34,274 nucleotides of DNA from JAWOJB01 sp046484325 (GTDB taxonomy: Bacteria > Actinomycetota > Acidimicrobiia > Spongiisociales > ZC4RG35): NCBI GenBank assembly GCA_046484325.1, contig JAWOJB010000098.1:1-34274 (forward strand), in the 5' to 3' direction. Shown here piece after piece: positions 23,988 through 33,255 of this stretch (position 1 is the stretch's first letter; the number at the start of each line of letters is the position of its first letter). A model generated the notes under the pieces. That model was not told where the DNA came from, did not search any database, and saw only the letters and a program-made list of their open reading frames with translations. A program made the position numbers and the translations under genes.

Positions 23988-24434
23988 ATGCCGGTCATCG
24001 TCGTCGGCGCCGACACTCGGCTGGGTGTCGCGATCGTCGAGCAGGTCCTCGCCCCCGATCGCGAAGTCCGGGTGTTCGTCACCGACCCGGGGGTCGCCTC
24101 CGACCTGCGCGGCCGAGGCGTGAAGGTCGCGATCGGAGACCTGTCCGATCCCTCGCATCTCGAAGGGGCGTGCCTCGGGTGTTTCAGCGCCATACTCGTC
24201 ACCCCCGCCGCCACCGACGGGCGCGAGCTCGCCTTCGCCTCCGACCCCGGGTCGGTCATCGCCGGCTGGGCTGCGGCGGTGACGGAGGCGTCGGTACGCC
24301 GCGTCATCTGGGTGGGCGACGCCGATCCTCCTGACACCGGTGTGCCAGAGATAGCGGTAGTGCGGATCGCCGGTCGCGGGTTACCCGAGGTGGCGACGGA
24401 GGTGGCGTCACTCGACGAGGCCGCCGAGATCTGA
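23988..24434 (+). CDS. Short NAD(P)-binding Rossmann-fold protein
   Basis: 148 residues from ATG at 23988. The first strand and glycine loop VIVVGADTRLGVAIVEQVL resemble NmrA/atypical SDR proteins (GxTGxxG-like, here GADTRLG). REVRVFVTDPGVASDLRGRGVKVAIGDLSDPSHLEGACLGC then follows the usual beta-alpha-beta order with an Asp at the end of strand 3. The protein stops after the fourth or fifth strand (RRVIWVGDADPP) and lacks the Tyr-x3-Lys catalytic part and substrate domain, so it is about half the length of NmrA-type enzymes. It may be a sensor-like or degenerate relative. TAGCCT lies 7 nt before the ATG. It is divergent from gltB and converges on the M23 peptidase gene. Confidence 0.72.
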   Translation: MPVIVVGADTRLGVAIVEQVLAPDREVRVFVTDPGVASDLRGRGVKVAIGDLSDPSHLEGACLGCFSAILVTPAATDGRELAFASDPGSVIAGWAAAVTEASVRRVIWVGDADPPDTGVPEIAVVRIAGRGLPEVATEVASLDEAAEI

Positions 24435-24438
24435 CGGG

Positions 24439-25038
24439 TCAGTCGAACGGGACGAGCGGGACGTCGCCGAGCGACCGGGCCTCCCTCACCCTTCGGAAGG
24501 CGGAGACGAGCGCCGGATACGGGTCGATCGCCCGTCCATCGCGATGGAGCTCGAAGTGGGTGTGGGGGGAGGTCCCCTCGGCGTTCCCCGAGTTGCCGAC
24601 AAATCCGATCTGCTGGCCGGCAGCGACGAAGACCCCTCGCTCGATCCCCTCGGCGTAGGCCAACTCATGCCCTCGGCGGTCGTCGCCCCTCCGGCGGTCG
24701 TTGTTGAGGTGGACGTAGAACGTCTCCCAGCCGCCGCCATGGGCGATCACGGCGTAATAGCCGGCCAGGACGCCGACACCGAGCCTGGTCACGACACCGT
24801 CGGCTGCCGCGTACACGGGCGAGTGCTTGGGGGCGTGCAGGTCGTTGCCCTTGTGAACCCGCCCGTCCGGCTTGACGTACCCGAACGACGACGAGAACCG
24901 GGTGACCTCCGGGTCCTGTGGGAAGTAGAGCGGGATCGACTCGTCTCCCATGGCCGGCAGCGCCGGGACGACCGCGCCAAGCCCGGCTACCGCCAATGAG
25001 CGTAGGAACGTGCGTCGATCCAATCGAGGCTCCTCCAT
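24439..25038 (-). CDS. Tat-exported M23-family peptidase (LytM/peptidoglycan hydrolase-like)
   Basis: 199 residues. The N-terminus carries a twin-arginine signal (DRRTFLRSLAVAGLGAVVPALPA), so it is exported folded. The M23 zinc site is complete: H62 and D66 in VHKGNDLHAP, and H159 and H161 in SPHTHFELHRDG; H110 (FYVHLNN) is the expected accessory histidine. VYAAADGVVTRLG and GQQIGFVGNSGNAEGT are the usual LytM beta-strand motifs. Cell-wall endopeptidase activity is inferred. ATG at 25038 lacks a ribosome site; TTG at 25023 has GGAGGAG ending 6 nt upstream and keeps the full signal, so it may be the real start. A strong perfect hairpin lies just upstream. Confidence 0.9.
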   Translation of the reverse strand: MEEPRLDRRTFLRSLAVAGLGAVVPALPAMGDESIPLYFPQDPEVTRFSSSFGYVKPDGRVHKGNDLHAPKHSPVYAAADGVVTRLGVGVLAGYYAVIAHGGGWETFYVHLNNDRRRGDDRRGHELAYAEGIERGVFVAAGQQIGFVGNSGNAEGTSPHTHFELHRDGRAIDPYPALVSAFRRVREARSLGDVPLVPFD

Positions 25039-25050
25039 GCGATCTCGGTG

Positions 25051-25078
25051 GCTGGGGGCGGACGTGTCCGCCCCCAGC
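25051..25078 (-). terminator. Perfect 13-bp inverted repeat upstream of the M23 gene
   Basis: Left arm GCTGGGGGCGGAC (25051-25063), 2-nt loop, right arm GTCCGCCCCCAGC (25066-25078), no mismatch. The loop is too tight for the inner pair, so the real stem is 11-12 bp. It lies about 130 nt beyond the stop of the HAD gene and 13 nt before the M23 ATG. It could be a rho-independent-like terminator without a T-tract for the upstream operon, or a structure controlling the peptidase. Confidence 0.6.
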
Positions 25079-25207
25079 CCCGGCCGCAATCCCCCGTTTC
25101 CGTCCTGGAACGAAATCCCCGGTCGGACTCGGCCGTACCCGGTTGCATCGGCAGGAGAGCCGTAGCCCTTGAGCGTCGGTGCCGGGTCTTGGTGGGGCCG
25201 AGCCGGG

Positions 25208-25816
25208 TCAGATCCGAATCGCGAGGAGGTGCCCGAGCTCGGTCAGCGCCTGCTCGGGGTCGTCGACCTTGATCGTGGTCATGCCCAGGGCCCGGGCCGC
25301 CCGGAGGTTGACCCCAAGGTCGTCGAGCATCACGAGCTCAGGCGCGGGGAGGCCGAGCCTCCCGAGCAGGATCTCGTACATTCCCGGCTCGGGCTTGCGG
25401 GTCCCCTCCGCCACCGACTCCACGAATACGTCGAAGCGCCCGACGAGGCCCGGCCCGAACGGCTCCCAGTTGTTGGTGCAGGCCGCGACCGCGAACCCCT
25501 CCTCCCTGAGACGGTCGACAGCCCTCAACATGCCGGGTCGGACCCGGAGGGCCGAGCGCACCGCCTCCATGAGTGCGACGGTGTCGACCTGATAGCCGGC
25601 GGAGGCGATCTCGCCTGCGAGAGCCCTATGAAACGGCTGCCCGGAGATCTCCCCACGCTCGAGCCGGGCCCAGGCACCGTCGGCCCCGGCGGCGGCGATG
25701 GTCCGGTTGACGAGCCCGGGTGGGAGCCCGTGCGCCCGCTCGAATCCGTCGATGGCATGAAGCGGCGACTCCAGCACGACCCCGCCCAGGTCGAACACCA
25801 CCCCGGTGTAGATCAC
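25208..25816 (-). CDS. HAD-superfamily hydrolase, YihX/epoxide-hydrolase-N-like
   Basis: 202 residues. Motif I is VVFDLGGVVLES: D9 is the nucleophile, but the usual second Asp is Gly, as in the YihX and ACAD10-like branch. Motif II is ACTNNWEPFG, motif III is EGTRKPEPGMYEILLGRLG, and motif IV is LVMLDDLGVNLRAARALGMTTIKV. The cap between motifs I and II is helical. Phosphatase activity is likely for the branch, substrate unknown. GTG at 25816 overlaps the stop of the Lon-domain gene (GTGA). Third gene of a minus-strand set DUF6941, Lon-N, HAD, each overlapping the next. Confidence 0.86.
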   Translation of the reverse strand: MIYTGVVFDLGGVVLESPLHAIDGFERAHGLPPGLVNRTIAAAGADGAWARLERGEISGQPFHRALAGEIASAGYQVDTVALMEAVRSALRVRPGMLRAVDRLREEGFAVAACTNNWEPFGPGLVGRFDVFVESVAEGTRKPEPGMYEILLGRLGLPAPELVMLDDLGVNLRAARALGMTTIKVDDPEQALTELGHLLAIRI

Positions 25817-26445
25817 CCCCCGCCGCCCAGCTCGGCGAGGAGCATCTCGGCTCGCTCGTCGAGGGCCCGGGTCGCCGCCCGAAGGCGATCGACGGGCCCC
25901 GGGGCCTCGAGCAGGTGCTGGGCGTCGAGCGGCGTCACGGGGGCAAGGGCCGAGATCTGGTACGAGGCGACGAGCGGGTCGGCGGCAACGTCCGTCGACA
26001 GCCCGGTGACGTCGGCCCCCAGCTCGGAGGCGAGCGCCAACACCCTCCGGAGTGAGGCTCCGGCGGCGGTCAGGTCGTCGAACGTCACCTCTTGGGGAGC
26101 ATCCGGGAGCCCCTCCACCAGTGCCCACGGGTGCGGATCGTCGGGCAGCCATTCGGCCACCCGGATCCGCTCCACCCCGGCGACCACGATCGCCCGATGA
26201 CCTTCGGGCAGCTCGGCGACGTCGGCGATCCGCACCATGGTGCCCACCGAGAAGCGTGCATCGCCACCACCCACTTCGAGCCCCCGCTCGATCAGGACCG
26301 ATCCGAACCGTCGATCGCCTTCGAGGACCCGGTCCAGCAGCGCCTGGTACCGCGGCTCGAAGACCCGAAGGGGGACGGCGGTGAACGGGAAGATCACCGA
26401 GCCGAGGGGGAACATGGGGGCCGGATCGCGCCGGTTGCCGTTCAC
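25813..26445 (-). CDS. Lon N-terminal (LON substrate-binding) domain protein
   Basis: 210 residues with one LON substrate-binding domain and no protease or ATPase part. MFPLGSVIFPFTAVPLRVFEPRYQALLDRVLEGDRRFGSVLIERG is the characteristic start, then VGTMVRIADVAELPEGHRAIVVAGVERIRV, and a helical C-terminus. Stand-alone Lon-N proteins are common in actinobacteria; their partner is unknown. GTG at 26445 is chosen because it overlaps the preceding stop as GTGA and puts the domain about ten residues in; the ATG at residue 11 is the alternative. Confidence 0.88.
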   Translation of the reverse strand: MNGNRRDPAPMFPLGSVIFPFTAVPLRVFEPRYQALLDRVLEGDRRFGSVLIERGLEVGGGDARFSVGTMVRIADVAELPEGHRAIVVAGVERIRVAEWLPDDPHPWALVEGLPDAPQEVTFDDLTAAGASLRRVLALASELGADVTGLSTDVAADPLVASYQISALAPVTPLDAQHLLEAPGPVDRLRAATRALDERAEMLLAELGGGG

Positions 26446-26888
26446 GACTGAGGACGTGGGCGGACCGTGAACCGGAGACGGTCGGTCACCACCTGGTTGA
26501 GCGAGATCACGAACGAGTAGGCGCCCTCGTGCGGGATGACCAGGTTCGTGAACGTGAACGCCCGGACCAGTCCGATGTCGGTGCCCTCCGGGAACCCTTG
26601 GGGCCTCGCCACCCGGATCCCGTGGGTCAGAGGCTCGGAGGGCAGCACCCGGGCACCGTCCTCGTCCTGGAGGTCCACCGAGATGAGGACCGGCTGGTCC
26701 GCCCAGCTCCACGGCACCCGCACCCGGACACCGATCCCGAGCGAGGCGTGACGAGCCGGGAAGGACTGCACGAACAGGGTGTCCCAACCCCCGCCGAGAA
26801 CGTACAGCTTTCCCTGGGCGGCCTGGACGGCGTCGGCGAGGAGCGCGAAGTCGACGGACGGCCAGATGCCGGGCTCCTCGGAGGTCAC
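26442..26888 (-). CDS. DUF6941-type conserved protein, unknown function
   Basis: 148 residues. The opening SVDFALLADAVQAAQGKLYVLGGGWDTLFV, followed by HASLGIGVRVRVPWSWAD, DLQDEDG and a final beta segment FSFVISLNQVV-type stretch, matches the pattern I associate with DUF6941: an all-beta protein that starts with an ALLADA motif. No activity is known. The GTG at 26888 has no ribosome site, but TAGATT ends 7 nt upstream on its strand, so a leaderless message is likely. The very long open frame continuing upstream is only the antisense of the inositol-phosphate synthase gene. First gene of the minus-strand set with the Lon-N and HAD genes; divergent from ino1. Confidence 0.75.
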   Translation of the reverse strand: MTSEEPGIWPSVDFALLADAVQAAQGKLYVLGGGWDTLFVQSFPARHASLGIGVRVRVPWSWADQPVLISVDLQDEDGARVLPSEPLTHGIRVARPQGFPEGTDIGLVRAFTFTNLVIPHEGAYSFVISLNQVVTDRLRFTVRPRPQS

Positions 26889-26895
26889 GGATGCC

Positions 26896-26939
26896 AATCT
26901 ACCCGCCGGTTGTCCGGTGTCGGCCGGTCGCCCTAACGT
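26896..26939. promoter_or_regulatory. Divergent promoters for the DUF6941 gene and ino1
   Basis: Minus strand: TAGATT (26901-26896), 7 nt before the GTG at 26888. Plus strand: TTGTCC (26910-26915), 18 nt, TAACGT (26934-26939), giving ino1 a short leader with a weak AGAGG ribosome site. Inferred from motif and spacing. Confidence 0.45.
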
Positions 26940-26963
26940 GCGCGTGCAGAACGAGAGGCCCAC

Positions 26964-28280
<1,317 letters not shown>

Positions 28281-28296
28281 CCCGGCCGGGCACGAC

Positions 28297-29592
28297 ATGA
28301 CGGGGCCTCATGCCGAGTTGCACGAACGCCATCGCCGGGTGATGCCGTCCTGGCTCGGCCTCTACTACGCCGAGCCCATCGAGCTGGTCCGGGGTGAGGG
28401 CCGGCACGTCTGGGATGCCGAGGGCAACCGCTACCTCGACTTCTTCGGCGGCATCCTCACCACGATGACCGGGTACGCCGTCCCCGAGATCGTCGAGGCG
28501 ATTCGCGAGCAGGCAAGCCGGATGATCCACACCTCGACGCTCTACCTCATCCGGCCGATGGTCGAGCTTGCCGAGCGGATCGCCGCCCTCCTGCCGATCC
28601 CCGACGCCAAGGTCTTCTTCACGAACTCGGGGACCGAGGCCAACGACGCCGCCCTCATGATGGCCACGACCCACCGGCGATCCCGGCAGGTGTTCGCCCT
28701 ACGAGGGAGCTACCACGGCCGCTCCCACTCGGCGCTGGCGGTGACCGGTCACCGGTCGTGGGCGGCGACGGAGAACAGCCCCTTCGTCGTCCACTTCCTG
28801 CAGAGCCCACAGAGCATTCGCGCCGCCCACGGGTTCGTCGGTGACGGCCAGGTGATCGACGGGGTGGTGGCCGACCTCCGAAACCTGTTCGATACCGCCG
28901 TCCGCGGGGACGTCGCCTGCCTCATCGCCGAGCCGATCCAGGGGGTCGGCGGGTTCGTCCCCCTCCCCGACGGCCTGCTCGGCGCCCTCGAGAAGGAGCT
29001 CGAACCACACGGCGTGCTCCTCGTCGCCGACGAGGTCCAGACCGGTTGGGGACGCACCGGCCGGCACTTCTGGGGATTCCAGGCCCACGGCGTCACCCCC
29101 GACCTCGTCACGTTCGCCAAGGGGCTTGGCAATGGTCTGGCGATCGCGGGCGTTGCCGGACGCGCCGAGCTCATCGACTCCATCCGGGCCGTCTCGGTCT
29201 CCACCTTTGGCGGGAACCCACTCTCGAGCGCCGGGGCGCTCGCCAACCTCGACTACCTCCTCTCCCACGACTGTCAGGCGAACGCCCTCGCCCGGGGCGG
29301 CGAGCTCAGAGCCGGTCTCGAACAGATCGGCTCGCGTCATGCCGCCGTGCTCGAGGTGCGCGGCGAAGGACTCATGCAGGGCGTCGAGCTGGTGCGGGCC
29401 GATGGAGCCCCGGATCCCGCCGGAACCTCGGCCGTGCTCGAGGCCGCCCGGCGGCTCGGCCTGCTCGTCGGAAAGGGAGGGCTCTACGACAACGCGCTTC
29501 GCATCGCCCCTCCGCTGACCGTCACCGCCATCGAGATCGAGGAGGGCCTGGGGATGCTCGGAGCCGCCTTCGACGATGCCCTCGGCCGATGA
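28297..29592 (+). CDS. Class III PLP aminotransferase
   Basis: 431 residues. The PLP lysine is K275 in TFAKGLGNG, the cofactor Asp is D245 in VADEVQTGWGRTG, and NSGTEANDAALMMA (from about 110) binds the phosphate. YHGRSHSALAVTG and STFGGNPLSSAGALA are further class III blocks. The N-terminal EPIELVRGEGRHVWDAEGNRYLDFFGGI resembles alanine-glyoxylate and omega-amino-acid aminotransferases of the AGXT2 branch rather than ArgD or GabT, but the amino donor cannot be fixed. ATG at 28297 is chosen; ATG at residue 16 is possible. It overlaps the ArfB-like gene by 17 nt, and no inositol-specific link is apparent. Confidence 0.9.
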   Translation: MTGPHAELHERHRRVMPSWLGLYYAEPIELVRGEGRHVWDAEGNRYLDFFGGILTTMTGYAVPEIVEAIREQASRMIHTSTLYLIRPMVELAERIAALLPIPDAKVFFTNSGTEANDAALMMATTHRRSRQVFALRGSYHGRSHSALAVTGHRSWAATENSPFVVHFLQSPQSIRAAHGFVGDGQVIDGVVADLRNLFDTAVRGDVACLIAEPIQGVGGFVPLPDGLLGALEKELEPHGVLLVADEVQTGWGRTGRHFWGFQAHGVTPDLVTFAKGLGNGLAIAGVAGRAELIDSIRAVSVSTFGGNPLSSAGALANLDYLLSHDCQANALARGGELRAGLEQIGSRHAAVLEVRGEGLMQGVELVRADGAPDPAGTSAVLEAARRLGLLVGKGGLYDNALRIAPPLTVTAIEIEEGLGMLGAAFDDALGR

Positions 29593-30007
29593 CGACCTCG
29601 AGGTGGGCGGCCACGTCATCCCCGCCGCCGAGCTGACCTGGTCGTTCGGGCCGAGCGGTGGGCCGGGTGGGCAACACGCCAACCGGGCGCACACCCGGGC
29701 CGAGCTCAGGTTCGACCTGGCGGCATCCGAGGTGTTCCCCGAGAGCCTCCGTACCCACATGCTGGAACGACTGGGGCGCCGGATCGTCGGCGGTGCCGTC
29801 GTTGTCTCCGCCGACGAGTCGCGATCCCAGTGGCAGAACCGACAGACCGCTCGTCGGCGGCTGGCGACCTTGCTCTCCGAGTCGATGCGACGACCCGCCG
29901 CTCGCCGACCCACCCGGCCGACCCGCGCCTCGCAGCGCAGACGGGTGACCGACAAGCGTGCTCGCGGCGACACCAAGCGGCTTCGAAAGCCACCCGAGCC
30001 GGACTGA
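29576..30007 (+). CDS. arfB: ArfB/YaeJ-like peptidyl-tRNA hydrolase (GGQ domain)
   Basis: Predicted ribosome-rescue factor: the GGQ loop hydrolyses peptidyl-tRNA on stalled ribosomes. 143 residues. GPSGGPGGQHANRAHTRAEL places G31-G32-Q33 at the catalytic tip. The RF-1 domain continues through RIVGGAVVVSADESRSQWQNRQTARRRL. The C-terminus (about 105-143) is very rich in Arg/Lys, as the tail that enters the mRNA channel must be. ATG at 29576 lies 17 nt inside the aminotransferase gene in another frame. The family also includes non-rescue peptidyl-tRNA hydrolases, but the basic tail favours ArfB. Confidence 0.9.
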   Translation: MPSADDDLEVGGHVIPAAELTWSFGPSGGPGGQHANRAHTRAELRFDLAASEVFPESLRTHMLERLGRRIVGGAVVVSADESRSQWQNRQTARRRLATLLSESMRRPAARRPTRPTRASQRRRVTDKRARGDTKRLRKPPEPD

Positions 30008-30018
30008 TCCGGACCCGG

Positions 30019-31386
30019 TCAGGCCCGCTCGACCAGCCCCGCCGCCGCCCTCCGGTCGAGCTTGCCGATCCCCAGACGGGGAAGCTCGTCGACCCTGACC
30101 CAGGTCCTCGGCACCTTGAAGCCGGCCAGCCGGTAGCGGGTGTGCCGTTCGAGCTCGCCCGCCCCGGCCGGGCCCTGGTACACCGCCGCGACTCGGTTTC
30201 CCCACAGCGGATCGGGAACCCCCACCACGCAGACCTCCACCACCCCCGGGTGACCTCGGAGCACCTGCTCGACCTCGTGGGGATGGACCTTCTCGCCGCC
30301 GGTGACGATCATCTCGTCGGCGCGTCCCAGAACCTGAAATCCTCCCTCGACATCGGCCTCGCCGAGGTCACCGGTCTCGAACCACTCGTCCCCCCGCCGG
30401 TCGGGCCCACGCAGGTACCCCGGCGAGACCATCGGACCTCGCACGTAGATCCTCCCGTCCCGCACCTCGACCTCGGCCCCCGGCAGCGGGATCACCCGCC
30501 GCCGGGGGCGCAGGCCCTCGTCGAGAGGTGCGGTGGCGATCTGCGAAGCCGTCTCGGTCATGCCGTAGGTCGGCAACACCGGGATGCCGGCGGTCGCCGC
30601 CTCGCGCAGCAGCTCGAGGGGAGCTCCGCCGCCTCCCACGAGGACCGCCCGAACGCGGCGGTACGGACCCGGCCCGGCATCGAGGACCCGGCGGAGCATG
30701 ACCGCCACCAGGGAGACCAGGGTCGCCTCTCCCTCCACCAGCAGCCGGGCGGCCCTCGCGGCGTCGAAGCGCGGCTCGAGCAGGACCGTGGTGCCCTGCC
30801 GGGCGGACCGTATGAGCACCATGAGTCCACCCACGTGGCAGAGGGGCAGGGGCAACAGCCACCGGTCGTCCTCCCGATGGCGGAGGTGGACGGCGGAGGC
30901 GGCGGCCGATGCCTCGAGGTTCCCCCAGGTCAGTCGCACGCCCTTGGCGATGCCCGACGATCCCGACGTGAACACGATCGAGTGCACCCGATCGGGCTCC
31001 GGGTCGATGCCGGGGCTCGGGGGCCCGGTGAGCCGGGATGACTCGAGCCCGGCCACACCGAGATCGGGCATGTCGGGGGGGCCTACCGCCAACCGGGCGC
31101 CGGCCATCTCGACCTGATCGGCTGCCTCGGAGACCGTCAGCCGGGTGTTGAGCGGGACGACCACCGCCCCCGAGCGCGGGATCGCAGCGAGGGCGACCGC
31201 CGAGTCGAGGTCGTTGTCCGCCCAGACGGCCACCCGGTCCTGGGGCCGGATGCCCCATTCCTCGAGCGCCCCGATCGCCGACCGGACGCCGTGGTCGAAC
31301 TCGGCGAAGGTCACCGTGCGGTCGGGCATGACCAGGAACGGGTGGTCGGGACGGCGGGCGGCCGATGCGGCGGTCCAGGGGCGCAC
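30019..31386 (-). CDS. menE: o-Succinylbenzoate-CoA ligase-like acyl-AMP ligase
   Basis: Activates o-succinylbenzoate to its CoA ester for menaquinone synthesis. 455 residues. The ATP P-loop is SIVFTSGSSGIAKGV (about 136-150), the A5 motif PTYGMTETASQIAT follows, then WFETGDLGE and the hinge (LGRADEMIVTGGEKVHPHEVE), and the C-terminal catalytic lysine is in LGIGKLDRRA. The motif set alone fits any acyl-CoA synthetase; the MenE assignment rests on the short length and on menB and menA being divergent next door. GTG at 31386 is chosen; the upstream extension of the frame runs into menB's promoter. No clear -10 is visible. Confidence 0.85.
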   Translation of the reverse strand: MRPWTAASAARRPDHPFLVMPDRTVTFAEFDHGVRSAIGALEEWGIRPQDRVAVWADNDLDSAVALAAIPRSGAVVVPLNTRLTVSEAADQVEMAGARLAVGPPDMPDLGVAGLESSRLTGPPSPGIDPEPDRVHSIVFTSGSSGIAKGVRLTWGNLEASAAASAVHLRHREDDRWLLPLPLCHVGGLMVLIRSARQGTTVLLEPRFDAARAARLLVEGEATLVSLVAVMLRRVLDAGPGPYRRVRAVLVGGGGAPLELLREAATAGIPVLPTYGMTETASQIATAPLDEGLRPRRRVIPLPGAEVEVRDGRIYVRGPMVSPGYLRGPDRRGDEWFETGDLGEADVEGGFQVLGRADEMIVTGGEKVHPHEVEQVLRGHPGVVEVCVVGVPDPLWGNRVAAVYQGPAGAGELERHTRYRLAGFKVPRTWVRVDELPRLGIGKLDRRAAAGLVERA

Positions 31387-31470
31387 GCGTCCATTCTCGC
31401 CGAGCCGGGCGGCGTGGGAGTACGCCTCACCGGGAATGCCGGCACCGGTGGTCACATCTAGCCTTCGGCC

Positions 31471-32367
31471 ATGGTCTCCGAGATCTTCGACCCCACCGCC
31501 TGGGACGAGGTGCCTGGTTTCGGGTTCACCGACATCACGTATCACCGCGCCAGGGACATCGGCTGTGTGAGGGTGGCGTTCGATCGCCCCGACGTACGGA
31601 ATGCGTTCCGTCCTCACACCGTCGACGAGCTCTACGCCGCCCTCGACCATGCCCGTCGCTCGGCCGACGTCGGCTGTGTGCTGCTCACCGGGAACGGTCC
31701 GTCACCCCGGGACGGCGTCTGGTCGTTCTGCTCCGGGGGGGATCAGAGGATCCGGGGGCGGGCCGGGTACGAGTACGCCGATGACGGCGACCAGGCGGTC
31801 GACGCCGCCCGGCTCGGGAGGCTCCACATCCTCGAGGTGCAGCGACTGATCCGCTTCATGCCGAAGGTCGTGATCGCGGTCGTCCCCGGCTGGGCGGTGG
31901 GAGGAGGGCACAGCCTGCACGTCGTGTGCGATCTCACCCTCGCCTCCGCCGAACACGCCGTGTTCAAGCAGACCGACGCGGACGTGGCCAGTTTCGACGG
32001 GGGATACGGCTCCGCCTACCTGGCCCGGATGGTCGGTCAGAAGCGGGCGCGCGAGATCTTCTTCCTCGGCCGCGACTACTCGGCCCTCGAGGCCTACGAG
32101 ATGGGCATGGTCAATGCGGTCGTCCCCCACGCCGAACTCGAGCCCACCGCGCTGGCGTGGGCGCGGGAGATCACGGCCAAGTCGCCCACAGCCCAGCGCA
32201 TGCTCAAGTTCGCCTTCAACCTCGTCGACGACGGTCTCGCCGGTCAGCAGGTGTTCGCCGGCGAGGCCACCCGCCTCGCCTACATGACCGACGAGGCCGC
32301 CGAGGGCCGGGATGCCTTCCTCGAGAAGCGGCGGCCGGACTTCTCGGACTTCCCCTGGTTCTACTGA
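31471..32367 (+). CDS. menB: 1,4-Dihydroxy-2-naphthoyl-CoA synthase
   Basis: Closes the second ring of menaquinone: o-succinylbenzoyl-CoA to 1,4-dihydroxy-2-naphthoyl-CoA. 298 residues, crotonase fold. CSGGDQRIRG (about 87-96) forms the oxyanion and substrate loop, GWAVGGGHSLHVVCDLTLAS is the central crotonase motif, and QTDADVASFDGGYGSAYLARMVGQKRAREIFFLGRDY is MenB-specific. D169 sits where bicarbonate-dependent MenBs have Gly, so this is the form that supplies its own carboxylate, as in mycobacteria. The C-terminal EKRRPDFSDFPWFY is typical. TAGCCT lies 6 nt before the ATG, suggesting a leaderless transcript. menA starts 1 nt after the stop. Confidence 0.97.
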   Translation: MVSEIFDPTAWDEVPGFGFTDITYHRARDIGCVRVAFDRPDVRNAFRPHTVDELYAALDHARRSADVGCVLLTGNGPSPRDGVWSFCSGGDQRIRGRAGYEYADDGDQAVDAARLGRLHILEVQRLIRFMPKVVIAVVPGWAVGGGHSLHVVCDLTLASAEHAVFKQTDADVASFDGGYGSAYLARMVGQKRAREIFFLGRDYSALEAYEMGMVNAVVPHAELEPTALAWAREITAKSPTAQRMLKFAFNLVDDGLAGQQVFAGEATRLAYMTDEAAEGRDAFLEKRRPDFSDFPWFY

Positions 32368-32368
32368 C

Positions 32369-33253
32369 GTGAGCGGTTCCCCGAAGGCGTGGACGACCGC
32401 CGCCCGCCTCCACACGCTCCCGGCGGCGGCGGCGCCCGTGCTCGTCGGGTCGGGCCTCGCCGCCGGAGCGGGGGTGTTCCGGCTCGACGGGTTCCTGGCC
32501 GCCCTCGCCGGGGCACTCGCCATCCAGGTCGCGGCCAACTTCGCCAACGACGCCTCGGACGCCGCCCGGGGCGCCGACACCGCCGAGCGAGCGGGCCCGC
32601 CACGGATGGTGGCGCTCGGAGTGATCTCGTCCCGTGACATGTGGTGGGGCGTGACCGCAGCGCTGACGGTGGCCGCTCTGGCCGGTGCCTACCTCATCAC
32701 CATCGCAGGGTGGGTGATCGCCGCCATCGGCGTGGCCTCGATCGTGGCGATGCTCGGCTACGTCGGCGGTCCCGTGCCGTACGGCTACCGGGGCTTCGGG
32801 GAGCTGTTCGTCTTCGCGTTCTTCGGACTGGTCGCCACCGTCGGGTCCCGATACGTGCACGACGGCACCGCCCCGGCCGACGCCTGGATCCTCGCCATCC
32901 CGATGGGCATGATGGCCTCGGCGATCCTGGTGGCCAACAACCTCCGGGATCTCGACACCGATGCCCGGGTCGGAAAGCGGACGCTTGCGGTGATCATCGG
33001 CAGGGCGCGGACCCGGCGCCTGTACGTCGGGCTGATCGCCACCTCGTTCCTCGCGATCGCGGTTGGGGTGGCGATCGGGGTCACCCCACCCGCCACCGGC
33101 CTGGCGGTGCTGGTGGCCCCGTTCGCTGCCCCGCCCATCCGGGCAGTCCTCGCCGAGCGGGACGGGCCCCACCTCGTCGGAGTGCTCAAGTCCACGGCCC
33201 GCCTTCAACTGTGGATGGGGGTCGTGCTGGCCGTGACCGCCGCCGCCGGGTGA
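32369..33253 (+). CDS. menA: 1,4-Dihydroxy-2-naphthoate polyprenyltransferase
   Basis: Integral membrane prenyltransferase that attaches the isoprenoid tail to give demethylmenaquinone. 294 residues. The first Asp-rich motif is NFANDASDAARGAD (from N57, with D61, D64 and D70), which binds prenyl diphosphate through Mg2+. The second is NNLRDLDTDARVGKRTLA. About eight to nine hydrophobic spans fit the UbiA fold. GTG at 32369 is 1 nt beyond the menB stop, so the pair is coupled. Its stop is 2 nt before the convergent hydrolase stop. Confidence 0.95.
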   Translation: MSGSPKAWTTAARLHTLPAAAAPVLVGSGLAAGAGVFRLDGFLAALAGALAIQVAANFANDASDAARGADTAERAGPPRMVALGVISSRDMWWGVTAALTVAALAGAYLITIAGWVIAAIGVASIVAMLGYVGGPVPYGYRGFGELFVFAFFGLVATVGSRYVHDGTAPADAWILAIPMGMMASAILVANNLRDLDTDARVGKRTLAVIIGRARTRRLYVGLIATSFLAIAVGVAIGVTPPATGLAVLVAPFAAPPIRAVLAERDGPHLVGVLKSTARLQLWMGVVLAVTAAAG

Positions 33254-33255
33254 GG

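Noticed and set aside
24431..24442. CTGAC-GG-GTCAG mini-palindrome at the convergent stops of the Rossmann and M23 genes
   Set aside because: Five pairs with a 2-nt loop, made largely of the two stop codons; too weak for a terminator call.
25039..25207. Known c-di-AMP (ydaO) riboswitch before the M23 peptidase
   Set aside because: I looked for the conserved ydaO core and could not place it; the leader is reported only as unexplained structure.
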